Shown here piece after piece: positions 55,215 through 63,312 of a DNA stretch of 64,000 nt. Every line of letters begins with the position of its first letter. Within the stretch, counting starts at the first letter, position 1. The notes under the pieces are model-generated. The model had not been told where the DNA came from and did not search any database. It saw only the letters and a program-made list of their open reading frames with translations. The position numbers and the translations under genes were made by a program. Origin of the DNA: an uncultured Bacilli bacterium (GTDB taxonomy: Bacteria > Bacillota_I > Bacilli_A > RF39 > UBA660); the NCBI GenBank assembly GCA_934102055.1, contig CAKOSE010000003.1, positions 1 to 64,000 of the forward strand. The letters are read 5' to 3'.

Positions 55215-55614
55215 GAGAGTTATCTCCTTTTTCTTTTGAACTTAAATCACTTTTTATATTTGCATTATTAGTAGTATTGTTTGATGATTTATCTGAAGAA
55301 TTGATTTCTTTAACTACACGGAACATAGTTCTAGCATTATTCCAAATAGGCTTAACTTGATAAAAGACTGGGATTGCTTGATTGATAACTCCAAGTGTTT
55401 TGCTAGCACCATTAAGTATTCCAGAAAAGGTAATTTTAGAGGCACCACTTGTTGCAGCACTTGCTGCTCCAACACTAGCAGCTTTAGAACCCAATAAAGA
55501 ACTAAATCTTGGTAAAGGTGCAGGACTCATTCTAACTGGATTTATGGGGAATGAGCTAGGAACAGATCTCATAAAAGAGGGATTTGGATTAAAATAGGTA
55601 TAATTATTATTCAT
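55198..55614 (-). CDS. YqfQ/VrrA-like probable spore-associated protein
   Basis: A 138-residue protein. Its core GASKTLGVINQAIPVFYQVKPIWNNARTMFRVV (about residues 69-100) resembles the conserved block of YqfQ (VrrA) proteins, which have been linked to spores. It has a Pro/Ser-rich N-terminus (NPNPSFMRS) and a Ser/Asn/Lys-rich tail. The ribosome site TAGGAGGT is perfect. CATAGATTA in its leader resembles a sigma-E/K -10. Alternatives: a phage- or surface-type protein. Confidence 0.65.
   Translation of the reverse strand: MNNNYTYFNPNPSFMRSVPSSFPINPVRMSPAPLPRFSSLLGSKAASVGAASAATSGASKITFSGILNGASKTLGVINQAIPVFYQVKPIWNNARTMFRVVKEINSSDKSSNNTTNNANIKSDLSSKEKGDNSPTFFA
55213..55236. terminator. terminator at the tkt 3' end
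   Basis: AGGAGA, GTTA, TCTCCT, then TTTTTCTTTT; it sits where tkt and the convergent gene overlap. Confidence 0.75.
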
Positions 55615-55746
55615 AGTTTAACCTCCTAATATAATCTATGTATTAAACACAGAAAATGCGACAAATAATAAAAATTTTATGCTTCATAAGTTGACTATAT
55701 TAAGTAAGTAAGGTAAAATTAATATGAAAATAGACGGAGGTGTAAC

Positions 55747-57105
55747 ATGAATAATCAGAACCAAAATAATATCCCAAATCAAAATGTAAATAACATGCAA
55801 AATCAGAATAACAATCAACCAAATAGTAATAGGCAACCTGAGGAAAAAGTATTAACCCAAACCAAAGAAGGTTTAAAAGCTGATACACTTAAGAGTAAAA
55901 AAGTAAAATATAAATATAGAGTAGAAAACCAAAAGGGAAAAAAGTTTTATGGTTATTTAGATGCTTATAATCAAGCCGAAGTAATAGCATATCTTGAAAA
56001 TGAAGGATATAAAATAATTAAAATAGAAGCTCAAAATTCGATATTAGATATAAATATAGGCAGTAATAAATTAAACTATTCAGAGTTAGCATTTTTATTG
56101 ACGCAACTTTCAACATATTTAAAAGCTGGTATACCTTTGATTGATTCAGTAAGAATTTTAGAAAAACAATCTGTAAAAAAAGAAAAGAAAAGAATATATT
56201 CAAATATAATATATGAATTATCTAAGGGTGAAAGTTTTTCTAGTGCTTTAGCATCACAAGGAAATGTATTTCCTCCACTTTTAATTAATATGGTAAGAAC
56301 GGCAGAGCTTACTGGAGACTTACCAGAAATTCTAGATGATATGAGAGACTATTATGAGTCAATAGATAAAACAAGAAAAGCTGCAATTAGTTCTATGATT
56401 TATCCATCCATATTATTTGTATTTGCAATATGTGTACTTGTTTTTATCCTAGCATACGTAATTCCATCTTTTGTGTCATTATTTAATCAACAAAATATAG
56501 CTCTTCCATTAATAACTAGAGTTGTTTTAGCAGCTAGTGGTTTCTTAACAGGGCATAAGTTTATTATAATTGGAGTGTTACTTGGTCTTGTGATAGGATA
56601 TATCTTATTATATAAATATGTAAAAGGTTTTAGAAAAACAATGCAAACAATAGCGATGAAATTGCCTGGGTTTGGTAAAATAATAATTTATAGAGAAGTT
56701 GCAATGTTTACAAAGACATTTGCATCATTATTAAATCATAATGTATTTATAACAGATTCAATGACGATACTTAGTTCAGTATCAAATAATGAAGTATTTA
56801 AAGATATAATAAATGAATCATTAGAATACTTGGCAAAAGGTGCGAAGATAAGTGATGCATTTGAAGATAAATGGGCATTTCCAGTAGTAGCATATGAAAT
56901 GTTAGTAACAGGAGAAAATACAGGAAGGCTCCCAATGATGATGAGTTATGTTGCTGATTATTATCAAAACCTACATGCAACTTTAGTAAAGAGAATAAAT
57001 ACATTTATAGAACCATTACTAATAATATTTATAGCAATAATAGTAGGAATAATAGTAGTATCAGTAGTTATACCAATGTTTGGTATGTATGACGCTGTAT
57101 TATAG
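55747..57105 (+). CDS. type II secretion/type IV pilus inner membrane protein (PilC/GspF family)
   Basis: A 452-residue protein with an Asn/Gln-rich start of about 50 residues, then two T2SSF domains (about 110-235 and 310-440): KYKYRVENQKGKKFYG at the N-side, QLSTYLKAGIPLIDSVRIL and FTKTFASLLNHNVFITDSM as the two paired family motifs. Three or four membrane segments. It is the platform of pilus assembly. Here it precedes prepilin peptidase; no assembly ATPase is nearby. The in-frame ATG follows GACGGAGGTGTAAC. Confidence 0.9.
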   Translation: MNNQNQNNIPNQNVNNMQNQNNNQPNSNRQPEEKVLTQTKEGLKADTLKSKKVKYKYRVENQKGKKFYGYLDAYNQAEVIAYLENEGYKIIKIEAQNSILDINIGSNKLNYSELAFLLTQLSTYLKAGIPLIDSVRILEKQSVKKEKKRIYSNIIYELSKGESFSSALASQGNVFPPLLINMVRTAELTGDLPEILDDMRDYYESIDKTRKAAISSMIYPSILFVFAICVLVFILAYVIPSFVSLFNQQNIALPLITRVVLAASGFLTGHKFIIIGVLLGLVIGYILLYKYVKGFRKTMQTIAMKLPGFGKIIIYREVAMFTKTFASLLNHNVFITDSMTILSSVSNNEVFKDIINESLEYLAKGAKISDAFEDKWAFPVVAYEMLVTGENTGRLPMMMSYVADYYQNLHATLVKRINTFIEPLLIIFIAIIVGIIVVSVVIPMFGMYDAVL

Positions 57106-57113
57106 GAATTAAC

Positions 57114-57896
57114 ATGGAAATAAACACAATAAATATAATTTACTTAATACTATTTTTTATACTTGGTCTTGTTTTAGGGTCATTTTATAATGTTGTAGGA
57201 CTAAGACTCTGTAAGGGAGAAAGTTTAATATATCCCCCTAGTCATTGTACTAAATGTAATCATAAACTCAAGTTTTACGAACTTGTTCCTGTTTTTTCTT
57301 ATATATTCTTAAAAGGAAGATGTAAAAATTGTAAAGAAAAAATAAATATTATGTACCCAGTTATAGAATTCTTAACAGGGATACTTTTCGCATTAAGTTA
57401 TTATGTATATGGACTTAGTCCAAGTTTAGTGTATTCTTTATTATTATCATCTTTATTTATAATAATAACTGTAACAGATTTAAACTATTATATAATACCA
57501 GATAGCATTTTAATCTTTTTTGGATTATTAATCTTTATTTATAACATAATAACAAAAGGGATACTTGATGCTTGTACATATGTAGTGTATGGTTTAATAA
57601 TGTTTTTATTTATGTATGGTTTAATGAAACTAGGAAACCTTTTATTTAAAGAAGAGAGCTTAGGTGGCGGAGATATAAAGTTAATGGCTGTACTAGGTAT
57701 GACAGTTAAACCTTTAGTATCAGTTTTATCTTTATCACTAGGAGCCTTTCTAGCACTTCCAGGTTCAATATATTTACTCTTAAAAAAGAAAGATAAGATA
57801 ATACCATTTGGCCCATTCATAGTAGGAGCATTTATAATAGTAATGTTAATGGGAATAGATACGCAGGATATAATAAATTATTTAACAAATAAATAG
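57114..57896 (+). CDS. prepilin peptidase (A24 family)
   Basis: A 260-residue, multi-pass (about seven segments) prepilin peptidase/methylase. The N-terminal zinc-like Cys pair is HCTKCNHKL and GRCKNCKEK; the catalytic Asp residues are in VTDLNYYIIPD and GGGDIKLMAVLGM. It cuts prepilins such as the one at 8724. In Bacillus comC precedes spoIIB, and here a SPOR protein and radC follow the next gene, so this is the ComC-like copy. Confidence 0.92.
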   Translation: MEINTINIIYLILFFILGLVLGSFYNVVGLRLCKGESLIYPPSHCTKCNHKLKFYELVPVFSYIFLKGRCKNCKEKINIMYPVIEFLTGILFALSYYVYGLSPSLVYSLLLSSLFIIITVTDLNYYIIPDSILIFFGLLIFIYNIITKGILDACTYVVYGLIMFLFMYGLMKLGNLLFKEESLGGGDIKLMAVLGMTVKPLVSVLSLSLGAFLALPGSIYLLLKKKDKIIPFGPFIVGAFIIVMLMGIDTQDIINYLTNK

Positions 57897-57957
57897 TACT
57901 TGAAAAAGTATTATTTTTATTATAAAATTTTATTTGTAAAATAGTGAGGATGATCAT

Positions 57958-59427
57958 ATGAAGAGTGTTAATATAAATAAAAACAGAAAAACAACAATAA
58001 TAGTTTTGTTATTAGTGTTACTTTCTTTAGCAGGTTCTATTTCCTATTCCCTATGGAACTATTCCTTTAAAGGAAAAGAAAATAAAATAACAACCGGAGA
58101 CGTTTCAATAAAGTTTTTAGAAAGTAATACCAATGTAATAAGTCTAAAAAATGCCCTTCCAGAAGATGATACTACAGGTAAAACTAATAGTTCATATGAT
58201 TTTATTGTTACTACTAAAGCAAATTATAATATTAATTTAAAATATGATTTAAGTATAGAAAAGTTAAGTACAGACACAGGATACACAAGTTTAAATAATA
58301 ATCAAATAAAAATTTATTTAACAGATTCTAGTAATAATGTTTTACTAGGACCAACTCTAATAAGTGATTTAAGTAATAATCTATTATATACAAAAACAAA
58401 TACTCATAGTAGTACTAAAACTGAAATAAATGATAAGTATAAACTAAGAGTATGGATAGATAAAGATGTAGATGTAAGTAGTTGGACTAAGGATACAAAG
58501 AATCAATATAAATTTAAGATAGGTATAAAGAGTGAAGAAGCAAACTCTCTAAACGGAGTAGATACTTTAATAAAAAAAGAAGGATCAGATGGCCTAGAAA
58601 AAATAGTTCATAGTGCAGATAGTAGCCTCCAAATAGGAGCAACTGAAGATATAACAGAATATAGATTTAGAGGAGCAAATCCCAATAACTATGCAATATT
58701 TAATAATGAATCCTGGAGAATAATAGGAATTTTTCCAACAGAAGGATCAGATGGTTCTATAAAAAATAGAATTAAGCTTATTAAAAGCGAAAGTCTAGGA
58801 AGTACTTCTTGGAATAACAGTAATGGTCTTACAAATATTTCTAGTAGTAATAGTGATTCTGGTGTTAGGTTTTTAGGAAGCGTGCCAGGGAAAGGTGATG
58901 GTTGTAGTGGAGACTCTAATAATTGGAGCACTTCTAATTTAAAAGAATATTTTGATTCTACTTATTATAACTCTATTTCTAACAATAGTATTATTGATAA
59001 CGTTAAGTATTATTTAGGAGGTTTTACTATTGTTCATAATACTAAAAGTGATTGGTATAATTATGAAAGAAGTTCTTTGAATGATTATTATCATTCTTCT
59101 GACTCTAAAAATGTATATGGATATATTGCTTTAATGTATTTAAGTGATTATGGTTATGCTGCCTCAGATAGTTGTTCTGCAAATCTTGGAAATTATAATT
59201 CTAATTCATGCAAGAATAATAACTGGTTATTTTTAGGAAGTAAAGAGTACACTTTAAGTCATTCCTATAATACCGGAACTGTTACATCTATTGATAGTGA
59301 TGGTTCTGCCACTGTGGGTACTTGTACTAGTGAAAAGTACCCAGTAAGACCTGTACTTTACTTAAAACCAAATGTCAAAATAAGTGGAACAGGTACAACC
59401 TCTGATCCATATAAGTTTGCTATTTAA
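57958..59427 (+). CDS. SipW-cognate secreted protein with DUF6273-like C-terminal domain
   Basis: A 489-residue protein. The signal ends SLAGSISYSLWNYSFKGK, followed by ITTGDVSIKFLESN, like the protein at 35150; the first 200 residues of the two align well (YKLRVWIDKDVDV versus RLKVWLDESVDV). The C-terminal domain (about 230-489) has EYRFRGANPNNYAIF, NNESWRIIGIF and YPVRPVLYLKPNVKISGTG, as in uncharacterised gut Firmicute proteins. No anchor. It lies between prepilin peptidase and the SPOR gene. Confidence 0.85.
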   Translation: MKSVNINKNRKTTIIVLLLVLLSLAGSISYSLWNYSFKGKENKITTGDVSIKFLESNTNVISLKNALPEDDTTGKTNSSYDFIVTTKANYNINLKYDLSIEKLSTDTGYTSLNNNQIKIYLTDSSNNVLLGPTLISDLSNNLLYTKTNTHSSTKTEINDKYKLRVWIDKDVDVSSWTKDTKNQYKFKIGIKSEEANSLNGVDTLIKKEGSDGLEKIVHSADSSLQIGATEDITEYRFRGANPNNYAIFNNESWRIIGIFPTEGSDGSIKNRIKLIKSESLGSTSWNNSNGLTNISSSNSDSGVRFLGSVPGKGDGCSGDSNNWSTSNLKEYFDSTYYNSISNNSIIDNVKYYLGGFTIVHNTKSDWYNYERSSLNDYYHSSDSKNVYGYIALMYLSDYGYAASDSCSANLGNYNSNSCKNNNWLFLGSKEYTLSHSYNTGTVTSIDSDGSATVGTCTSEKYPVRPVLYLKPNVKISGTGTTSDPYKFAI

Positions 59428-59438
59428 AATTTATACTT

Positions 59439-59486
59439 AAGAAAAAATCAATTCTTGATAAAAGTTTTGGTTTTTCTTTTTTTTTC
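59439..59486 (+). terminator. probable terminator
   Basis: AAGAAAAA and TTTTTCTT separated by 24 bases, then a long T run. Confidence 0.5.
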
Positions 59487-59533
59487 GACATTTTCCTTCT
59501 TCTTCTTATTTTATACTTGTTTTGGTGATAATA

Positions 59534-59992
59534 ATGAAATATAAATTTTTAGTACCCATTGCATTATCTATTGTAATAGGACTATTCTTTGGAAAAGTAT
59601 TTTTCGACAATTACAAAGGTTCTTCTTTAACAGTTTTTGATGAAAAAGATAAGGTTTATATGTTACAAGCCGGAGTCTATTCCTCAATTGATAAGATGTC
59701 AGCAAGCTTTAAAAACTATAAAAAGTTCTTATATATCGAATCAGCAGACGGTTATCATCTCTATTTAGGAGTCACAAAAAGTAAAGAAATTGCCTCTAAA
59801 ATTAAGGAATATTATGAAAAGAAGGGCTATAGTATATATGTAAAGGAAACAATTCTAGACAATAATCAGTTTTTATCAGTACTTGGAGAATATGACAAAA
59901 TAATTAATATTACATCTTTAGATGACATCCCTGAAGTCGAAAAAATTGTTATTTCTAATTATAAGGAGATGGTTTTAAAAAATGAAGCTTAA
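59534..59992 (+). CDS. SPOR-domain membrane protein (SpoIIB-like by position)
   Basis: A 152-residue protein. An N-terminal membrane segment (about 4-22) is followed by a SPOR-like domain (about 38-105: YMLQAGVYSSIDKMSASF and DGYHLYLGVTKSKEIASKI). SPOR domains bind denuded peptidoglycan. It overlaps radC by 11 bases; in Bacillus spoIIB, which also ends in a SPOR domain, sits at this spot. The ATG at 59534 follows TTTGGTGATAATA. Confidence 0.75.
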   Translation: MKYKFLVPIALSIVIGLFFGKVFFDNYKGSSLTVFDEKDKVYMLQAGVYSSIDKMSASFKNYKKFLYIESADGYHLYLGVTKSKEIASKIKEYYEKKGYSIYVKETILDNNQFLSVLGEYDKIINITSLDDIPEVEKIVISNYKEMVLKNEA

Positions 59993-60665
59993 AGAAATAC
60001 CGAATAGTGAAAGACCTAGAGAAAAACTTCTTAGGTATGGAAAAGAAAACTTATCAGATAGTGAACTCCTTGCCCTTATCCTAAAAACAGGATCACGTGG
60101 TGAAAACGTATGTGATCTTAGCATTAACTTACTAAAACAAATCGGAGGCTTATCTAACATAAAAGATATCAGTATGGAATCTTTAATAAGCATAAAAGGT
60201 ATAGGAACAACTAAAGCAATAGAACTCCTTGCCCTTACAGAACTAGCAAAAAGAATTTATTACAAAAAAGAAAATCTTATCAAAGAAAAATACAACAAAC
60301 CCAAAATTATCTATGAAAAAAACAAATATCTATTTGACAACCTAAAACAAGAACACTTTTATTGCTTATATCTAAATACAAAAAAAGAACTTATAGAAAG
60401 GAAATTATTATTTATGGGTACTATTAATAAAAGCGTAGTTCATCCTCGTGAAATATTTAAAGAAGCTTATAGACTATCAGCATCTAGTATTATATGTATG
60501 CACAACCATCCAGGAGGAAGCCTATATCCAAGTGAAGAAGACATTAGATTAACAAACTCATTAGTCAAAATAGGGCAAATAAACGGAATCCCTGTCGTAG
60601 ATCACTTAATTTTTACTGACGAAGGTTACTATAGCTTCTATGAAAGTAGTAAAAATAGAGTATGA
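59982..60665 (+). CDS. radC: RadC family JAB/MPN protein
   Basis: A 227-residue RadC. A helix-hairpin-helix N-domain (ERPREKLLRYGKENLSDSELLA, ISIKGIGTTKA) is followed by an MPN domain with JAMM-type zinc motif: HPREIFKEAYRLSASSI and MHNHPGGSLYPSEED. Function remains unclear; a role in DNA repair is not proven. It overlaps both the SPOR gene and mreC. Confidence 0.93.
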   Translation: MKLKEIPNSERPREKLLRYGKENLSDSELLALILKTGSRGENVCDLSINLLKQIGGLSNIKDISMESLISIKGIGTTKAIELLALTELAKRIYYKKENLIKEKYNKPKIIYEKNKYLFDNLKQEHFYCLYLNTKKELIERKLLFMGTINKSVVHPREIFKEAYRLSASSIICMHNHPGGSLYPSEEDIRLTNSLVKIGQINGIPVVDHLIFTDEGYYSFYESSKNRV

Positions 60666-61459
60666 AAAAACTTCATTGGTATTATAAGTTCTTAATAGTT
60701 TTTATCCTATTTTTTAGTATGTTTTTCCTCATAAATAAAAATATGTCTAAAATTGTTAATTCTAGTCCTTATAAAAGCTTTATAAGTTACATAAGTATTC
60801 CCTTTAATTTCATTGACAAATATAATATATTTAAATATAAATCTGTACTAGAAGAAAACGATTACCTTCGAAAAAAAGTTCTAATAACTAATGTTGATAT
60901 GGATATGTATAATAACCTGCAAGAAGAAGTAATGCGGCTAAAAGATAGCCTTTCCTTAAAAGACACCTATACAAACACAAACCAAGTTCTCTCAAAAGTA
61001 ATTATTCGTAACAAAATGTACTTTTATAGCACTTTGACTATCAACAAAGGAACAACATCAGGTATAAAAAAAGATTCCCTAGTAGTTACCTCATCTGGAC
61101 TAATAGGAAGAATCTCTTCTGTAAACAAAAACACAAGCACAGTAAAACTAATAACTAGTAATTCTCAAGATAACAAAATATCAGTCATGATAAAAAACAA
61201 TAATAAAACTTATATTGGCAACATAATAGGATACAACGCACCATATATAAAAGCAGAACTATCATCATCTTATGAAGGAATAAAAGAAGGAAATAAAGTA
61301 TATACATCAGGACTAGGTAACACCTACAGAAACATCTATGTTGGAGAAATAACAAAACTAGAAAAAGATAGTTATGACGCCAGATATATCATATACATAA
61401 AACCAAAACAAGACATGAATGATATAACCTACGTCCTAGTACTAGGAGACAAACAATGA
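60662..61459 (+). CDS. mreC: rod shape-determining protein MreC
   Basis: A 265-residue MreC: an N-terminal membrane segment (about 10-27), a coiled coil (about 58-95, ENDYLRKKVLITN, NLQEEVMRLKDSL) and a beta-rich domain with VVTSSGLIGRISSVNKNTSTV and YTSGLGNTYRNIYVGEI. It links peptidoglycan synthases to the elongation machinery. mreB is not found immediately upstream, as it is in Bacillus. Overlaps radC and mreD by four bases each. Confidence 0.92.
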   Translation: MKKLHWYYKFLIVFILFFSMFFLINKNMSKIVNSSPYKSFISYISIPFNFIDKYNIFKYKSVLEENDYLRKKVLITNVDMDMYNNLQEEVMRLKDSLSLKDTYTNTNQVLSKVIIRNKMYFYSTLTINKGTTSGIKKDSLVVTSSGLIGRISSVNKNTSTVKLITSNSQDNKISVMIKNNNKTYIGNIIGYNAPYIKAELSSSYEGIKEGNKVYTSGLGNTYRNIYVGEITKLEKDSYDARYIIYIKPKQDMNDITYVLVLGDKQ

Positions 61460-61950
61460 TCTACACACTTATATCATTCTTTTTAGACACATTACTAAGC
61501 CTTTCCATAGATAGTGCTTATCAAAATATCAATATCTTCTTTCCCCTTATCTTTGTAAGCAGTATCCCTATATCATACGTCCTAATAAAAAGCAAGAAAC
61601 TATTCTTCACAACATATATCATATTTGGTATATTACTTGATCTCCTCTATAGTGATATTATCTTTATCAACCTATACTACTACCTATTAACAGGACTATT
61701 CTGTTATATTTTCTATTCAAACCACAAAACAACTTATCTTAACATAACACTAATAAGTATCTTATCCTTTATCCTATACGATATTTATATCTTTCTAATA
61801 CTTATTCTTATAGGCTATTCAAATTTTAACATATCTTCACTTTTCTATAAGATAAACCATTCTTTAATACTAAATATAAGTTACATAATTATATCCATTT
61901 TAATCCTAAAAAGTCGAATATTAGTATGTAAAAACTGTTTTAAGAAATAA
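61456..61950 (+). CDS. mreD: rod shape-determining protein MreD
   Basis: A 164-residue, almost wholly hydrophobic protein with about five membrane segments. No strict motif exists in the family; LLDLLYSDIIFINLYYY resembles the MreD core (G-x-x-x-DL). The call rests on size, topology and its place coupled to mreC. It ends in a Cys-containing basic tail (CKNCFKK). Confidence 0.8.
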   Translation: MIYTLISFFLDTLLSLSIDSAYQNINIFFPLIFVSSIPISYVLIKSKKLFFTTYIIFGILLDLLYSDIIFINLYYYLLTGLFCYIFYSNHKTTYLNITLISILSFILYDIYIFLILILIGYSNFNISSLFYKINHSLILNISYIIISILILKSRILVCKNCFKK

Positions 61951-61981
61951 TATTTCCTCATATGATATTCTAGGTGATCAT

Positions 61982-62575
61982 ATGGAATATAAATGTATCT
62001 CAAAACTCTCTTCTAAAAACAAAAAAAGAAAAGAAAAAAAACCATTCAGTAAATTCATCATAAGAGTATTCATATGTATTTTACTAGTACTTCTATTTTT
62101 AATATTCTTAAAATATGATAAAAACAACAAACAAATAGTATATAAGTACTTATATGAAAACAATATCAGCTTCGCTTCCCTAAATAAATGGTACCAAGAA
62201 CACTTCGGCGACATAACCCCATTCCAAAAAGTAGTAAAAGATAAAACAAAACTAGTCTTTAACGAAAACCTAGTCTATGACGATGCATCAATATACAAAG
62301 ATGGAGTAAAACTAAACGTCGATGAAAACTACCTAGTCCCCATACTAGAAAGTGGAATAGTAGTCTTCATAGGAAACAAAGATAATTACGGAAAAACAGT
62401 CATCATAGAACAAGTAGATGGTGTTAACGTCTGGTACGGAAATATCGATAATATCAACGTTAGCTTATATGATTACGTTACAAAGGGTGAACTCTTAGCA
62501 GAAGCAAACAAAAGCTTTTACATGGTATTCGAAAAAAACGGAAAGTTTCTAAAATATCAAGACTATCTTAAATAA
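61982..62575 (+). CDS. SpoIVFA-like M23-domain membrane protein
   Basis: A 197-residue protein with a basic cytoplasmic N-terminus, one membrane segment (about 29-44) and a C-terminal lysostaphin-like beta domain (GKTVIIEQVDGVNVWYGNID, YDYVTKGELLAEAN). The metal ligands of active M23 peptidases are missing, as in SpoIVFA, which tethers and controls SpoIVFB. The next gene encodes a SpoIVFB-like protease, which supports the call. AGGTGATCAT precedes the start. Confidence 0.8.
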   Translation: MEYKCISKLSSKNKKRKEKKPFSKFIIRVFICILLVLLFLIFLKYDKNNKQIVYKYLYENNISFASLNKWYQEHFGDITPFQKVVKDKTKLVFNENLVYDDASIYKDGVKLNVDENYLVPILESGIVVFIGNKDNYGKTVIIEQVDGVNVWYGNIDNINVSLYDYVTKGELLAEANKSFYMVFEKNGKFLKYQDYLK

Positions 62576-62576
62576 A

Positions 62577-63308
62577 ATATACGTTCATCCCTTTACTTAT
62601 ATACTTATATTCATTTCACTAATTACAGGTATGTTAAAAGAATTCCTAATGGTCTTTTTTATTATAATATTCCATGAACTAGGGCACCTCCTAATGGCAA
62701 AATACTTTAAATGGAACTTCGATAAAATATGCATATATCCCTTCGGAGGATGCACTAAGTTTGATGAAAAAATAAATAGACCCCTACACGAAGAATTCCT
62801 AATCCTCATAAATGGACCACTATTCCAAATAATCCTTTTCTTCATAGTAACCATCCTACTTGACCAAGGACTTATAACCTATAGAAACTATGTCATTTTT
62901 AATAACTATTCCTTAACACTCCTAGTATTCAATCTTCTTCCAATATATCCCCTAGACGGAGGAAGAATATTAAACATTATTATGAATTACTTCCTACCAT
63001 TCAAAAAAGGAAACCTATACATTATATTTATCTCTTCACTAACATTAATTATAATCCTATTCTGTTATAAAAACTTAAACTTTCTCCTAATGAGTTTGCT
63101 ATTGTTTTTTGAAATATTCCTATACTTTAAAAGACAAAACTTTCTCTATAACAAAATGCTTCTAGAAAGATATATGTATTCCTTTCCATTTAAAAAATTC
63201 AAAGTAGTAAAAAACAAAGACTCACTTTACAAAGATAGAAATCACGTAATTTACTATGAAAACAAATACATAACAGAAAAAGAATATCTAAAAAAAAGGT
63301 TCAGGTGA
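62577..63308 (+). CDS. SpoIVFB-like site-2 metalloprotease with non-canonical start
   Basis: An intramembrane zinc protease of about 243 residues. HExxH is in IIFHELGHLLMAKYF and the third ligand in LPIYPLDGGRI. In Bacillus SpoIVFB cleaves pro-sigma-K in the mother cell. The first ATG (62631) lacks a ribosome site. The frame upstream encodes KIYVHPFTYILIFISLITG, a match to the first SpoIVFB membrane helix (IHPxxxLxxxxxxLTG). There is no ATG, GTG or TTG between the stop at 62550 and 62631; ATA at 62577 or ATC at 62556/62565 could start. Confidence 0.82.
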   Translation: MYVHPFTYILIFISLITGMLKEFLMVFFIIIFHELGHLLMAKYFKWNFDKICIYPFGGCTKFDEKINRPLHEEFLILINGPLFQIILFFIVTILLDQGLITYRNYVIFNNYSLTLLVFNLLPIYPLDGGRILNIIMNYFLPFKKGNLYIIFISSLTLIIILFCYKNLNFLLMSLLLFFEIFLYFKRQNFLYNKMLLERYMYSFPFKKFKVVKNKDSLYKDRNHVIYYENKYITEKEYLKKRFR

Positions 63309-63312
63309 TAAA

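Noticed and set aside
55382..55597. 71-residue plus-strand frame opposite the YqfQ-like gene
   Set aside because: The minus-strand frame has the perfect ribosome site and a family-like core; this one is its shadow.
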